Assembly: GCA_010015805.1 (NCBI GenBank)
Contig: ML978123.1
Location: 248,001-312,000, forward strand
Direction of reading: 5' to 3'
Length of the DNA: 64,000 nucleotides
Origin: Rhizodiscina lignyota
Lineage: Eukaryota > Ascomycota > Dothideomycetes > Aulographales > Rhizodiscinaceae
The notes under the pieces are model-generated. The model was not told the origin of the DNA and did no database searches. It was given only the letters and a program-made list of their open reading frames with translations. A program made the translations under genes and the position numbers. Of this stretch, positions 46,760-56,618 are shown one piece after another (the first letter of the stretch is position 1; each line of letters starts with the position of its first letter).

Positions 46760-47609
46760 TTAGGCTGCGACGCCGGTAATCCACTCTGCGCCAGCTTTAA
46801 CAATCTGCTCTACCACTGCGAGCTCCTCGTCATTTCTCGGCGCGTACACCATTGTCCATCCCTTCTGGACGAATGTCAAGGGAAAACGCTGACCCCAGTT
46901 TGCCTCTATGACTTTCCGTGCATCCACTTCACTCAGCCAGACATGGAGGCTGTTATCTGCCGGGTGCGCGTGTGCGATTTCGTGGTTCAACATTCTATCT
47001 TTCGCAATCGGATTGAGCGTTGGGACATCCGCTTTCGCATAAAGCCCATCTGTTGTTTTCCCCTCTGTATGTGACAGCTTGATTTCGAATGTCTCAGGAT
47101 GCGAGTCCGCAATAGTCTGCATGAGGGATTGAAGCTTTGTACGCGTCGAGGGGTCGATGCTCTCAGGTCGTTGGCGTTGGGGCATGGTGCGAGGCATGAT
47201 CTTCGGACGGTCTCCAGCGCGCTCCGGTAAGGGGTTCTTCAGGAATGACGGGCCATCTTTGCTGAGGTAGGACGGATCAAGGAGGTTCGGACCCAGAATA
47301 TTGTGGTAGACTCGGATCAATGTCATTCGCATATAGCCTCTAGAAGCACTCAGTGTCAGTGCGACGTTCGTGCCTCGAACATAACGCCAATTGAAAACCT
47401 ACAACCAGTTTGGCGGTGTACCACCGGTACCGAATGCCTTCCAAGCATAGTAGTCGTTGAGCGTCCTACGAACTTATGAGTTCGTCATTCTTCCTTTTCG
47501 GAGATGGGATAATTGACCATGCAACGCCCAAGACTGCGGTCGTGCAGACGCCAGTCAAGACTGGTTGAGCGCGCGCAACTGACACCGCTCGATTATAAAA
47601 CTCTTCCAT
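46760..47609 (-). CDS. DUF5519 'luciferase-domain' fungal protein
   Basis: Exons 47609-47518, 47465-47403 and 47339-46760 (735 bases, 244 residues). The first intron (52 nt, GTCAAT..TTCGTAG) is needed to avoid an in-frame TAG and joins GVAW to TLNDYYAW. The N-terminus carries a short hydrophobic segment (VLTGVCTTAVLGVAW). The C-terminal domain shows HTEGKTTDGLYAKADVPTLN, HEIAHAHPADNSLHVWLS, DARKVIEANWGQRFPL and MVYAPRNDEEL, typical of the fungal family annotated as luciferase-like or DUF5519. True bioluminescence is not implied. Tail to tail with the aldolase, 68 bases between stops. Confidence 0.75.
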
Positions 47610-48816
47610 AGCTGTAGGGTTAGGTTTAGAGGCGTTTCGGTTTCTAGGGAATATTCAAATTTCGAATTGCATCAATAGACAAAAGATAGTCAGCTTCGGG
47701 AGGTTGTTTATAGCTCTCAGATCTCCGCCTTGGCGCTCGTGCGAGAGCAGGGGCATCTTCCATCCGCCATGTCTGCAGGCTGTTTGCTTCATTTCCTCCA
47801 TCTGTCTTCGACTGTCCATCTTCATGAGCTGGGGTGCTTGCTAATCGTTGTTATCGGCCGAAGCGCGTTCGGATGTCCTTCACACATGCATCCGATGATT
47901 TCCTTATGTAAACCGCTATCAAAACATGGAAAGCAATCTCTCCGTACACTCAGCTAGGTTAGTAGGCTTGGCATGATGACTCAGCAGAAATAACACCTCG
48001 CTTAACCTTGGCTCAACTCTGCTCAGTCCTGCACTGCCACTGCTCGTGCTCTACCGACTCTTGCTCAGCCGTGCTCAGTCGTGCTCAGTCGTGCTTAAGT
48101 AGGGACTCAGCCTAGATCACTCATGCTTATTGTTCTGTTTCTGGGATCTCTTCGCTTTCGTGTCGCCTTCGACAAAATGCTGTCAAGTTTACGCGACCAT
48201 CTTGGGGGGACCAGTTCTAGGACCCCCTTTAAAATCGGACGAATCCTTGAAGTGATGTCTCAAGCACTCTATAGCCTGTTTATAGCTAATCTTATAATAT
48301 GCAGTGTTAGAGTTGTTCCTTTAAGTTTCCACAGAATGTCTACAACACAGATTAAACCGGGATTATGCTCCTTAAACGTAGTGAAATTAAACTGCTCGTA
48401 AGTTAAGCAAGAAGTGCTCGCGTTAATTGTATGATTAACGCCGCCAATTGGGTGCGCGTCGGCAGACAGTAGGTATCTGAAGACATGCTTATCTGGCTAG
48501 CTAGTACGCATCGTAATAGCTAGACAAAATCTCCTCATCCCAGCCAGTATTATGCCCAGCCCGAATCTAAGTATCCGGACTCCGGGAACAGCCTTGAGTG
48601 ATTCAGACACCTTTATACTTTCAAGCCAAGATGCAGCTGGACAGTACAGAATAGAAATTGAGGGGCCGCTGTTAATCATGCCGCTCTAGTGGCTCAATTA
48701 TGAACCTTGCCACGAAGCTCGAAAGGTTACTCTGCCAGCGTAGATTGAGGCAAGATGCTAGTCACATTGAAGGATCTAATTAGCGGCTGAAATTGAACAT
48801 CATTAGTAACGTAATC
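47610..48816. other. intergenic, with GCTCAG-rich tract
   Basis: No gene recognised. AT-rich in its right half. The only structured element is the tract at 48008-48097. Confidence 0.4.
48008..48097 (+). repeat. GCTCAG-rich tandem tract
   Basis: Degenerate 10-base units of the form TGCTCAGTCG, the clearest at 48062-48095 (three in a row), preceded by looser GCTCAA/GCTCAG/GCTCGT units. A related tract lies at 54350-54470. Confidence 0.7.
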
Positions 48817-51130
48817 TTATTGCGAGCGAAATATTGGCGTACAGCTCTGTGGGTTGAGATCAAGTTTTTGAAAGTCTCGCAATATAGTGAGGCCTTTTTC
48901 TAGGGTTTCCATCTTCTCCGTCAACTTCTGACGTTGCACAGCGGACCGTTGACTCTCGGCTGCGATTGAATGGATATGCGAATCATCCATATCGAGCACG
49001 GACTCGGCTGAAAACAAAGATGAGAGCTTCTGGACCACACATTCTTCAATGATTGCAGTGCTGACTGTCTTAATAAGGTCTTCACGAGCAACCTAGGAGG
49101 TGTCAGTATCATGACAGTCAAGATATTCAGAACACGAAACAAACCCGGTAGTATGCCTGCATGAAGTCTGTGGCACATGAACTGGCATATTCATCCATGC
49201 TGACTTGGAGGTTGGATAACAGCGTCTGCTTAAATGATGCCACGTTCAGCGCATATGTCTGTCTTCCTGCAAGAAGCCACCCGTCTCCAAAGAATGCGCT
49301 CAAAGCACAATTTAGCTCTTTTTCTCGGCGTTTTTCCTGCATCTCCTGGACGATGTTTGTGAGTTCATTGTTGTACGTTATGGGATGCCCAAAGCGGTGC
49401 GAGTGTAGGATTGCTGCCATTTTGGCGTCCACTTCACACTTAATCACGTCCATCCTAGGGTTGATCCAAAGAGCAAGCAGCCGAGCTTTCGTGTGCTCAT
49501 CCGAAGTATCCTGCAGAATTGTGCAAAGAACCGTGTAGGTAGCATTGACTATCACTTTGATGCATTCTGTGACCATCTCTTCCCAGGGACGACATTGTTC
49601 ATGAAAGAGATCTCCAACGAACAATGGGTTGAAGAGGCCTGAGAGTTCTCTTCCACGGCTTCGACGAAGACGATTTATCGCCTGCACAAGATAAGCCTCT
49701 CGAGTGATTCTTTGCACTTTATGCGTTGCAGTCTTCTCTAGATCGTTGACAGCATTTCCATTGACAGTCGAATTAGGGGCGTGGTCGTTGCTATCGTTGT
49801 CGCTGTGGAATTCGGATTCGTGCTGACTGTGTCCATGGTCGTCATGGCTCGAATGATCATCATTGTTGGCTTCCAGAATATCGTAAGTGTGCCCACGTGC
49901 TCGAATATCTTCCGCGAAAGTTGTCAATGTGTTCTGTATCACTGCACGAAGGCGTTTTTGATAGCCATTCTCGGTCATGGCGTCTTCAAAGAAAGGATGC
50001 GTGTACGTCCCATCGATAGTGTCCTTGAGACGTTCATTGAAGAGACGACTGACCTCCAAAAGATATCTTCGCTGTTGAGAAACAGTGCTTCTAGCAGCTC
50101 CGAGGCTAGCTAGCCTAGGTTCACATTCCCGGATGCCGTTATCGATTTGTTGGATAACGTTTGGAAGTTGAGAGATAATGTGATCTCGAAGGACTTGGCT
50201 GAGTCTCTCCTTCAGAAAGTCAATACCAAGGCTTCCCGGGTCAACAGCTGTCCACACCCCTTCTTGAAAAAATTGTTTCTCCTTTCTATTACGCGCTGCT
50301 AAAGTAATGTTCCTCTCTGGAAAATCACGATTGCGGAGGACGTGCCATCCAAGTTTGAAGTGGACCTCGTTATTTTGAGCCAGTCTAACATAGAATTCCT
50401 CGCTTTCGGAGCCTGGGTGAAGGGTATCTGGCTTTGTGATTAGACCAAGTGTCCTCTCTCCTGAAGGGTCTATCCTTCGCGCCAGACGTGTGACCGCTTG
50501 ATTATTGAAATCATTCCTTGCGGACACTACGGCGAGGATTATGCTCCGTTCATTCTTCATGTACGACAGTACAAGAGACTTGACAACATCAGCATCAGCT
50601 TCTGACTGATACTTGCTTCCTGCCTGATACAGGCCTGGCAGATCTACAAGAGTAAGATTTGGGTGATTCGGGCCTGAAAGATCAATCCGCAAGATATCCG
50701 AACTGAATGTCTTTTCACCATCGCGTATACCCATCTGAGCTTCGGCTTTCTCTATAGCTCTAGAAAGGCTGATACGAGCAATGTGTTCGATGCCTTGCAG
50801 GTCATCGAGCACTTGGATTCTTTCCTGCTCTTTTATCTGTTCAGAAACCAAGCTTTTGACGATGCTGGACTTGAATGTACTGGTTTCATTGTGGCGAAGA
50901 ATAACCTCGGTGGCAAATCGAGTACAGACTGTGTCTTTCGTAGGAAATGGCATGTCCGATATTGCTTCTAGGACCGAACTCTTGCCGGACGACTGTTCTC
51001 CGCACACAATGATCTGAGGTAATTCCACATATTCACTGATGCCTTGGGAACGTAGTTCGTCGATTACGTCGAGCACTTTCTTCGTGTCGGCAGATTGGAG
51101 AGTCGTCAGGCTGTTGGTGTTGGGAGTCAT
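48817..51130 (-). CDS. dynamin-like GTPase
   Basis: Exons 51130-49145 and 49092-48817 (52-nt intron GTTTGT..TCCTAG) give 753 residues. Dynamin-family proteins assemble on membranes and remodel them with GTP. Seen: G1 GEQSSGKSS (residues 44-52), G3 LVDLPGL, G4 TKPD, then the middle domain and a C-terminal GED-like helix (AAESQRSAVQRQKLTEKM). There is no pleckstrin or proline-rich domain, as in the Mx/Vps1-like fungal branch with many paralogues. A His/Asp/Ser-rich insert, about 35 residues with pattern HSSHDDHGHSQHE, interrupts the stalk. Close homologues often sit in variable clusters with HET genes; here a HET gene follows 2 kb away. Confidence 0.92.
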
Positions 51131-52355
51131 GTTTCAAGATTGGTAAATTCAGACTAATTCTGCTGCAATAGTGTATGGAGGAGAGAGAAGGTGAGACGCG
51201 AAGCAAAGGAATCGGGACGATGCAAATCAGCTACCTACAAGTACTGTAGGCTTATATGCTTATCAGAGCATGTATAGAGAGGTGGAAAGGCAGGAACACC
51301 ACGGCAGCGGTGAATAGAATAAGGCAACGGAATGCATCATAACATGCATTTTCCGGTCAGCCAGCTGATATGGAAGCCTTGCAGATCTTGTGTCCAAGCC
51401 TGCATGGGTTGAGTTCTAGATAGAAAGAAGATGGAATCTGACCGGAAGGCATGATGTCACATGTCAGGCGTATGATGACTAATAGGTGGTCAGAGGTATC
51501 TAGAACTCCAGCAGTTTGCCTGAAAGATCTTCTCCTGAGCCGCAAGGTGTCCCTGCAACTCGCTTTAGCGCTCGTATTTGCCAGCGCATCTGTGATACTA
51601 CACAGTCCAGCTCAAGAATGCTCAGGTAGTCACTTCGCCTACATCATTGCTCCACATATTGCACAGCAATGACTCGAATACTTCGGAGAAGGAATCTCTT
51701 TGGCAGCAGACTTTCAGGAGATAGCACTTGCTTCTCGTCAATACCGTAGATTGAGATCGTCCTCATTCCGCAAATTGCAGGTGCAAGCACCTCTAAGAAA
51801 TCAAAGCCTACTGGTTTCCTCCAATCAGACTCCCTCTCAAGCATCTACAGTAATGACATGTGGCGCGTGGCCAAACTCAGGAAACTCATGTCAAAAAAGT
51901 GTGAATGTCAGCCTTTTCGACTGACCTCTTACGTGTTGTTTGACTATTCGTATATGTACTGTGGTTATAGGTAATGGTAGGATATTGGTCGCGCTCTTAT
52001 CAGCTTGTCCAAACGACACGGACACAGCACACAATAGGCCTGTAAGCCAGAATGATCACCTCGCGAAAAGCTACGCCGAGAACTCGAGGAATGGGTGATA
52101 GCAAGCTGACGACAGTATATAGATGAGCATTATCCCTACGGGAGACAGTTCTTTAGTAAATCTCGTCCAGGGAGGACACTGAGAGGATACTGAAAGGATA
52201 TCGAGAGGATATCGAGAGGATATCGAGAGGATATCGAGAGGATATCGAGAGGATATCGAGAGGATATTGACATATTTGAGTCAGATAGGAGAGCCCATCT
52301 GCTGAGCCTATCGTTCTTCCAATTCGATTCGCTCTTGTACCAAAGTTGATTAGAT
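51131..52355. other. intergenic with an 11-bp minisatellite
   Basis: No gene recognised. Short minus-strand frames (for example 51644-51844) have no motif. Contains the minisatellite at 52173-52271. Confidence 0.4.
52173..52271. repeat. 11-bp minisatellite, nine units
   Basis: Six perfect copies of AGGATATCGAG (52195-52260) with two degenerate units before and one after. Each unit contains the palindrome GATATC. It lies 85 bases beyond the stop codon of the Myb/SANT gene. Confidence 0.95.
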
Positions 52356-52622
52356 CTAATCTGGTTTGTGCATGCGTGCAGATGGCCCACTCTTCTTAAG
52401 TCTGCCATATCTTAGTTCGCAAGCTCGGTTGGTTCTGTTTGGAAGACTTTTTGCAATGTCATCCCAGTTCGGTTTGGATCCAGGCTTCACGAGACTAGTA
52501 AGCTTTTGATCTTCGGCAGATGTCCATAGCCTCGGCAGCGCTTGAAGTGGTCCTTTCGCTGGAAGGGTGTTTCTGCTTTGAGGGGTTCGTTGCAGTGCGT
52601 GTGCTTGATTTTGGAGGCGCAT
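52356..52622 (-). CDS. small Myb/SANT-domain protein
   Basis: A single-exon frame of 88 residues. From about residue 33 it reads as one Myb/SANT repeat: LWTSAEDQKLTSLVKPG, NWDDIAKSLPNRT and ACELRYGRLKK, with the spaced tryptophans (W33, W53) and the third-helix Tyr in place of Trp. Single-repeat fungal proteins of this size occur and may bind DNA. The N-terminal third is Gln/Pro-rich. It may be complete or the 3' exon of a longer gene. It lies between a HET-domain gene and a dynamin gene. Confidence 0.6.
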   Translation of the reverse strand: MRLQNQAHALQRTPQSRNTLPAKGPLQALPRLWTSAEDQKLTSLVKPGSKPNWDDIAKSLPNRTNRACELRYGRLKKSGPSARMHKPD

Positions 52623-53005
52623 TCCATCTATGTCATGTTAGATCCTCAACAATACTGGGTTCAATTCGACCGACATTCGCCTAGCTTATATAGAACATAT
52701 TTCTTAGAGCCCAGCGTGGGTTCAGACTCAAAACTGATTGATCGTTTCACGTTGTCCTCTTTAGAAACGTTCGCATCGACAAGCTCTCGTGTACTTGCGA
52801 TACACACTGGTCGTTCAGGAGCAAAACGTTCTGACATGGTTCCGCTTCTTTCTCGTTTTAGTGCTGAAATCGAGATATCACTTGTTACCGTGTCTAAAAT
52901 GTCATCGGCTTTATCAGCAAGTTTTCTAAGCCGACCTGTAAGGAGATGCTCGTCCTTGGAATGCGGTAATGATGAGAAGTCTACTCATTGTTAGTCACTC
53001 GCGAA
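52623..53005. other. intergenic, no gene recognised
   Basis: A plus-strand frame covers part of it but has no motif and runs through the Myb/SANT promoter side. Confidence 0.35.
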
Positions 53006-53818
53006 TCATGAGCCAGATTCGGCTTTTTCGACTGTAGCAATACCATGAGTTATTCGCAGGTTCAATGCATCTTGGTGTGTTTGCCGTTTTGCTATCTCTT
53101 CCCTGAGTCGCAGCATCGCGTGCTCTTCTCCTTCACCATAGAGAGTTGGTAAGAAAACTCCAAACAGTCCCCACAGACAGTACGCCTTATCCTCCTTGCG
53201 CGTTGTCTTACGTTCAACTGCCCAGCGCATTCGCTCCTCGATATCCAATTCGAAAAGACTCTGACCTCTCAGAGCTTGTATAGCAATAGAAGTAATCGTA
53301 TGAATTTCCTGCTCTAGTGACATTTTACTGCCCAGTCGCTTACCCTCCCTGGAAAAGAACTCAACCACAGGTGGTGCTAGCAGCTCCTGTAAGGTCCAGC
53401 CTCGAGTAAACCATCGGCTGCGTCGGAAAGCTTCCTCCCATGTTATTCGATATTTCTCGGTGTCAGTGACTTCGTCAGGCACATGTACATCCGAAAGATA
53501 CACATAACACTTGACAGCCCGCTTATACCACTTGAACATCGAATTAACCGCAGTGGCGAGCTCGTCACTGGTTGATTTATCAATGCAGCAGGTATCTACC
53601 CAGGAGTATTCGATATTATCCTCGGCGGCCTTGTCCATACAAAATGTAATCTTTGCGAAGCCAGTCTTTCCGTTGCTATTGCCAGCCAGAAGCTCATTGT
53701 ATGTGACTTCGTTGCCGTCACTCCAGGTATGAGAGAGGATAGCATATCGAGGAGGATCGTCGTCGTCGAAGAGGGTCAGCTCTACGTGGCCGGTCGGCGA
53801 GCGCTTCAGCAGGCGCAT
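53006..53818 (-). CDS. HET-domain protein (HET-E/HET-D type N-terminus)
   Basis: Single-exon, 270 residues. The sequence from MRLLKRSPTG onward follows the HET-domain class found at the N-terminus of HET-E/HNWD-type proteins: YAILSHTWSDGNEVTY, KITFCMDKAAEDNIEYSWVD, TCCIDKSTSDEL, VNSMFKWYKRAVKCYVYLSDV, RGWTLQELLAPP and EDKAYCLWGLFGV. In the classical proteins a NACHT and WD repeats follow; here the frame ends after LRITHG, so this is a stand-alone HET protein. Such proteins trigger cell death or growth inhibition in non-self recognition. Intact, unlike the remnant at 40.1-40.5 kb. ATG 53818 fits the family start MRLL. Confidence 0.9.
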   Translation of the reverse strand: MRLLKRSPTGHVELTLFDDDDPPRYAILSHTWSDGNEVTYNELLAGNSNGKTGFAKITFCMDKAAEDNIEYSWVDTCCIDKSTSDELATAVNSMFKWYKRAVKCYVYLSDVHVPDEVTDTEKYRITWEEAFRRSRWFTRGWTLQELLAPPVVEFFSREGKRLGSKMSLEQEIHTITSIAIQALRGQSLFELDIEERMRWAVERKTTRKEDKAYCLWGLFGVFLPTLYGEGEEHAMLRLREEIAKRQTHQDALNLRITHGIATVEKAESGS

Positions 53819-55573
53819 GGTTAAGTCCACATGTTCTAGTATGAGCAAAGAAGTATGGTGTATGAGCTGTCATTTCGCATAGCGCCAGCTTGATGGGAGA
53901 CAGCTGCGCACATAGCACAACTCTTTATGGTTTGATCACAGCCTGGTGGTCGATCTCAACTGTGTCAGCCCCCACAGGCCGCCAGTCTACAACTTAGATA
54001 AGCTTCGACAGGCATCAACTATGGCGCAGCACAGCTCGTCTTGATGTGGCTTAGCCTCGATGTTATAATACAGGCTGATATCAGCACGCTAGCCATTCTT
54101 AGGTTTTAGGGGAGCTGGGGCTGTGGATCAGTTGCATCGATCCCCACACAGGTAACAGAGCCTACGGGAAGCCTTTTAGTGCGCAGATCATAGATAGGTG
54201 AAAAGCTGAGGCTAGATTCTACACTAAGGAGGGCCTTCTAAATAGGTTGCGGGTGCACGTGCACGCAGCATCTAGAGCCTCCGAGTGCCAAGAAGTACCC
54301 GTGGCGTCGACAGGTAGGGAGTCCCGAATTAAGGCACTATCAAGGCCGAATCACGCTAGCTCAGGCTGCGCCCATCCCAGCTCGCGGCAGCTCAGGCTGT
54401 GCTCAAACTTGCTTATGCATACTCAGTGTGGCTCAGCCACAGCTCAGGCTGCTGACTCAGCGCTCAAGTTACACCCCTGCGTAACTCACGCCCAAAAGCA
54501 GAAGTAGACTTTATATGAGGTTACTTTGTCCTTGAGTATATTCCGCTATGCGCGACGGAGCGCCTATCAGGATATCCCGGTACCAAGCGTTTCCACTTTC
54601 CATTAGTACTGCTCTCCTCAGTTCCATCATTTGCGAACAGTCCGTACTCGCGATCTCTCATCATCTCCCTTCAAGCTCGCAGAGTTCACCCACCGGAACA
54701 TATCAATATTAGCACTGGATCACTTCCACGGAACATCCGGAAGCCAATGAAGTAGTAAGACCATGATACCCGACCCATCAGGCGGCCGTATCTCTCATTA
54801 TTTGCATTCCTTTACTGTGCAGGAGATAGTGCGAGTTATCGTCAGTGGCAGTAGAGCTTGCATTGAAAACTTGTAGAAAGAGATGGACCAAAGCAGTGTA
54901 TTAGAAAGGCACTCAAACACGGCTTCTACCAAAGGATCTGGAGACATTTATATATTGAACTGGGATGCCTGAACAAAGCATGAAACCGGGCCGGCAAGTC
55001 AAAAGACTTCCAATTAGAAATTAGGAGAGAATCACCCATGCTTGGGATATACGCATCCTACGATGATCACCTGTCTGGAACGATTCGACCGCATTTCAAA
55101 TTGGAATATTTGTACAGAATTGGGCGTAAGTATAAGATGGCAATGAGGATGACTCTGATGAATACTTGAAAGTTCTCGTATACTAATTGGGTTGGAGATA
55201 GAACACGAGTGATTCCACTGACTCTACACTTTGCCTCTACTGGCTCTTAACATCCTAGATGAATCTCGTATATCTGTCAGACTGTCACAGTCTTTGCAAG
55301 TTCATTTCTACTTTGCTTGTGTTCTGTATCCTGTATCTAATGCTTCGCCTCTCGGCAACACGAGGCATATGACACATGACCATCAATAAAACCGACAGTA
55401 TCAAGACGCCCTTGACTCAACCAACTTTTCCACCTTCATAACTTCTGTTACCACACAACTAATGATTCCTCTCGGCGAGAGTTCTAGCGGCAATCTCCGG
55501 TTACGTGTCACGGCAAAATCTCTTTGAGATGATACTTCAATACGATAGCTATACTACCTTAGATTCTACATAG
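53819..55573. other. long gene-poor stretch
   Basis: No coding frame with motifs. It carries the GCTCAG-rich tract at 54350-54470; the rest is AT-rich unique sequence as far as I can see. Confidence 0.4.
54350..54470 (+). repeat. second GCTCAG-rich tract
   Basis: Repeated GCTCAGGCTG-like units at about 54358, 54388 and 54440, with intervening GCTCAAAC and GGCTCAGCC. More degenerate than the tract at 48008-48097 but of the same core word. Confidence 0.6.
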
Positions 55574-56110
55574 ATGACGTCGAACACAAACACGCAAACC
55601 GCTCGCAGCTTAATGGATCTGCCGATGGAGCTACGCCAGGAGATCTTCATGGACGCCTCCAGGGTGGTACTACCTCTGAAAGCCCTACGGCCCCTCGATT
55701 CCATGCGCCAACAGTTTAGGGATGCGCGCAATGTAATCTGTGCTCTAGTGTCTTTGAATCGGCAGGCAAGAGCAGATATGGGCCATATCGTAAAGTTCCG
55801 CGAGAAAGAGTGGAGAGCCATTCGCCGCTATCATAACTTCGGTCATGTTCACGTGCCCCATGAAAGCCGAGAAGTGCAGGTTACCGTCGCTTGGCACCCT
55901 GGATTGAATCTCAGTATACAATACGTGGCGCATCTCGTGCGCATCCTCAAGGCTAAAGAAAACCTCCGTACAATACAGGTGCAGGTTACGTGGCCAGGAA
56001 CTATGCATCAAGCCGGCATATTTGGATATAAGGATCGGACCATACAATCAAACGGAACATGGAACCGATTGCGAAGGGATTCTGAATTGGATATGACATA
56101 TAGAGGATAG
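55574..56110 (+). CDS. small F-box-like hypothetical protein
   Basis: Single-exon protein of 178 residues. The N-terminus contains LMDLPMELRQEIFMDA, a pattern like the start of fungal F-box domains (LxxLPxELxxxIF), followed by ALVSLNRQARAD, also typical of F-box helices. No repeats follow; the rest is basic with no known domain, and the end YRG is abrupt. F-box proteins select targets for SCF ubiquitin ligases. Many such short proteins in filamentous fungi are lineage-specific. No signal peptide or intron seen. Confidence 0.6.
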   Translation: MTSNTNTQTARSLMDLPMELRQEIFMDASRVVLPLKALRPLDSMRQQFRDARNVICALVSLNRQARADMGHIVKFREKEWRAIRRYHNFGHVHVPHESREVQVTVAWHPGLNLSIQYVAHLVRILKAKENLRTIQVQVTWPGTMHQAGIFGYKDRTIQSNGTWNRLRRDSELDMTYRG

Positions 56111-56618
56111 AAAAATAAAGAGAGGTTCGGGGTCTAAAAAGATCTGTAAAGCAACTGGCTACATACACTGAATTCTTCTCCTTTGCTTAATGGATCTTGA
56201 TAAGGGTCATCAAAACTATGTCTAGAACTAAATTCATTTGGCTGCCTCATATGACCTGTGAGTTTATGCTGCTCCGTATTGTGAGATAAAAGGACGAAGT
56301 TGGCGTTTACATGTGAAACTCGAATTCCGCCGGCGGAGCGGAATCTTCAAAATGCTTGGCGAGGCGACCTGCTTCCCAAGGCCAGCTTGGGTACACGTCG
56401 AAAGAAATATCAAAACTCCAAATGCCACACATTGCCATTCTTTTACAGTTTCTAGGTACCAGCTGTACGATGCTTCTCGCATTCCCTTGGTGATCTTTTC
56501 ACAACGTTCATAGCCATATTTTGAACTTTCCGCGAATCCTCCGACACCACTCCGTCATCCAACAATCCCCTTGAACATTTCCCCCGTATACGTTCACAAC
56601 CGCCGAAAGTCTCTCACG
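56111..56618. other. intergenic, LSB6 upstream region
   Basis: No gene recognised; contains the presumed promoter and leader of the PI 4-kinase gene. Confidence 0.4.

Noticed and set aside
38010-47609. Secondary-metabolite gene cluster (P450, FAD monooxygenase, aldolase)
   Set aside because: No polyketide synthase, NRPS, terpene cyclase or transporter in the region, and unrelated genes lie between.
53006-53848. HET gene as part of a HET-NACHT-WD receptor
   Set aside because: The frame ends soon after the HET domain and no NACHT or WD repeat is found in the next 600 bases on that strand.
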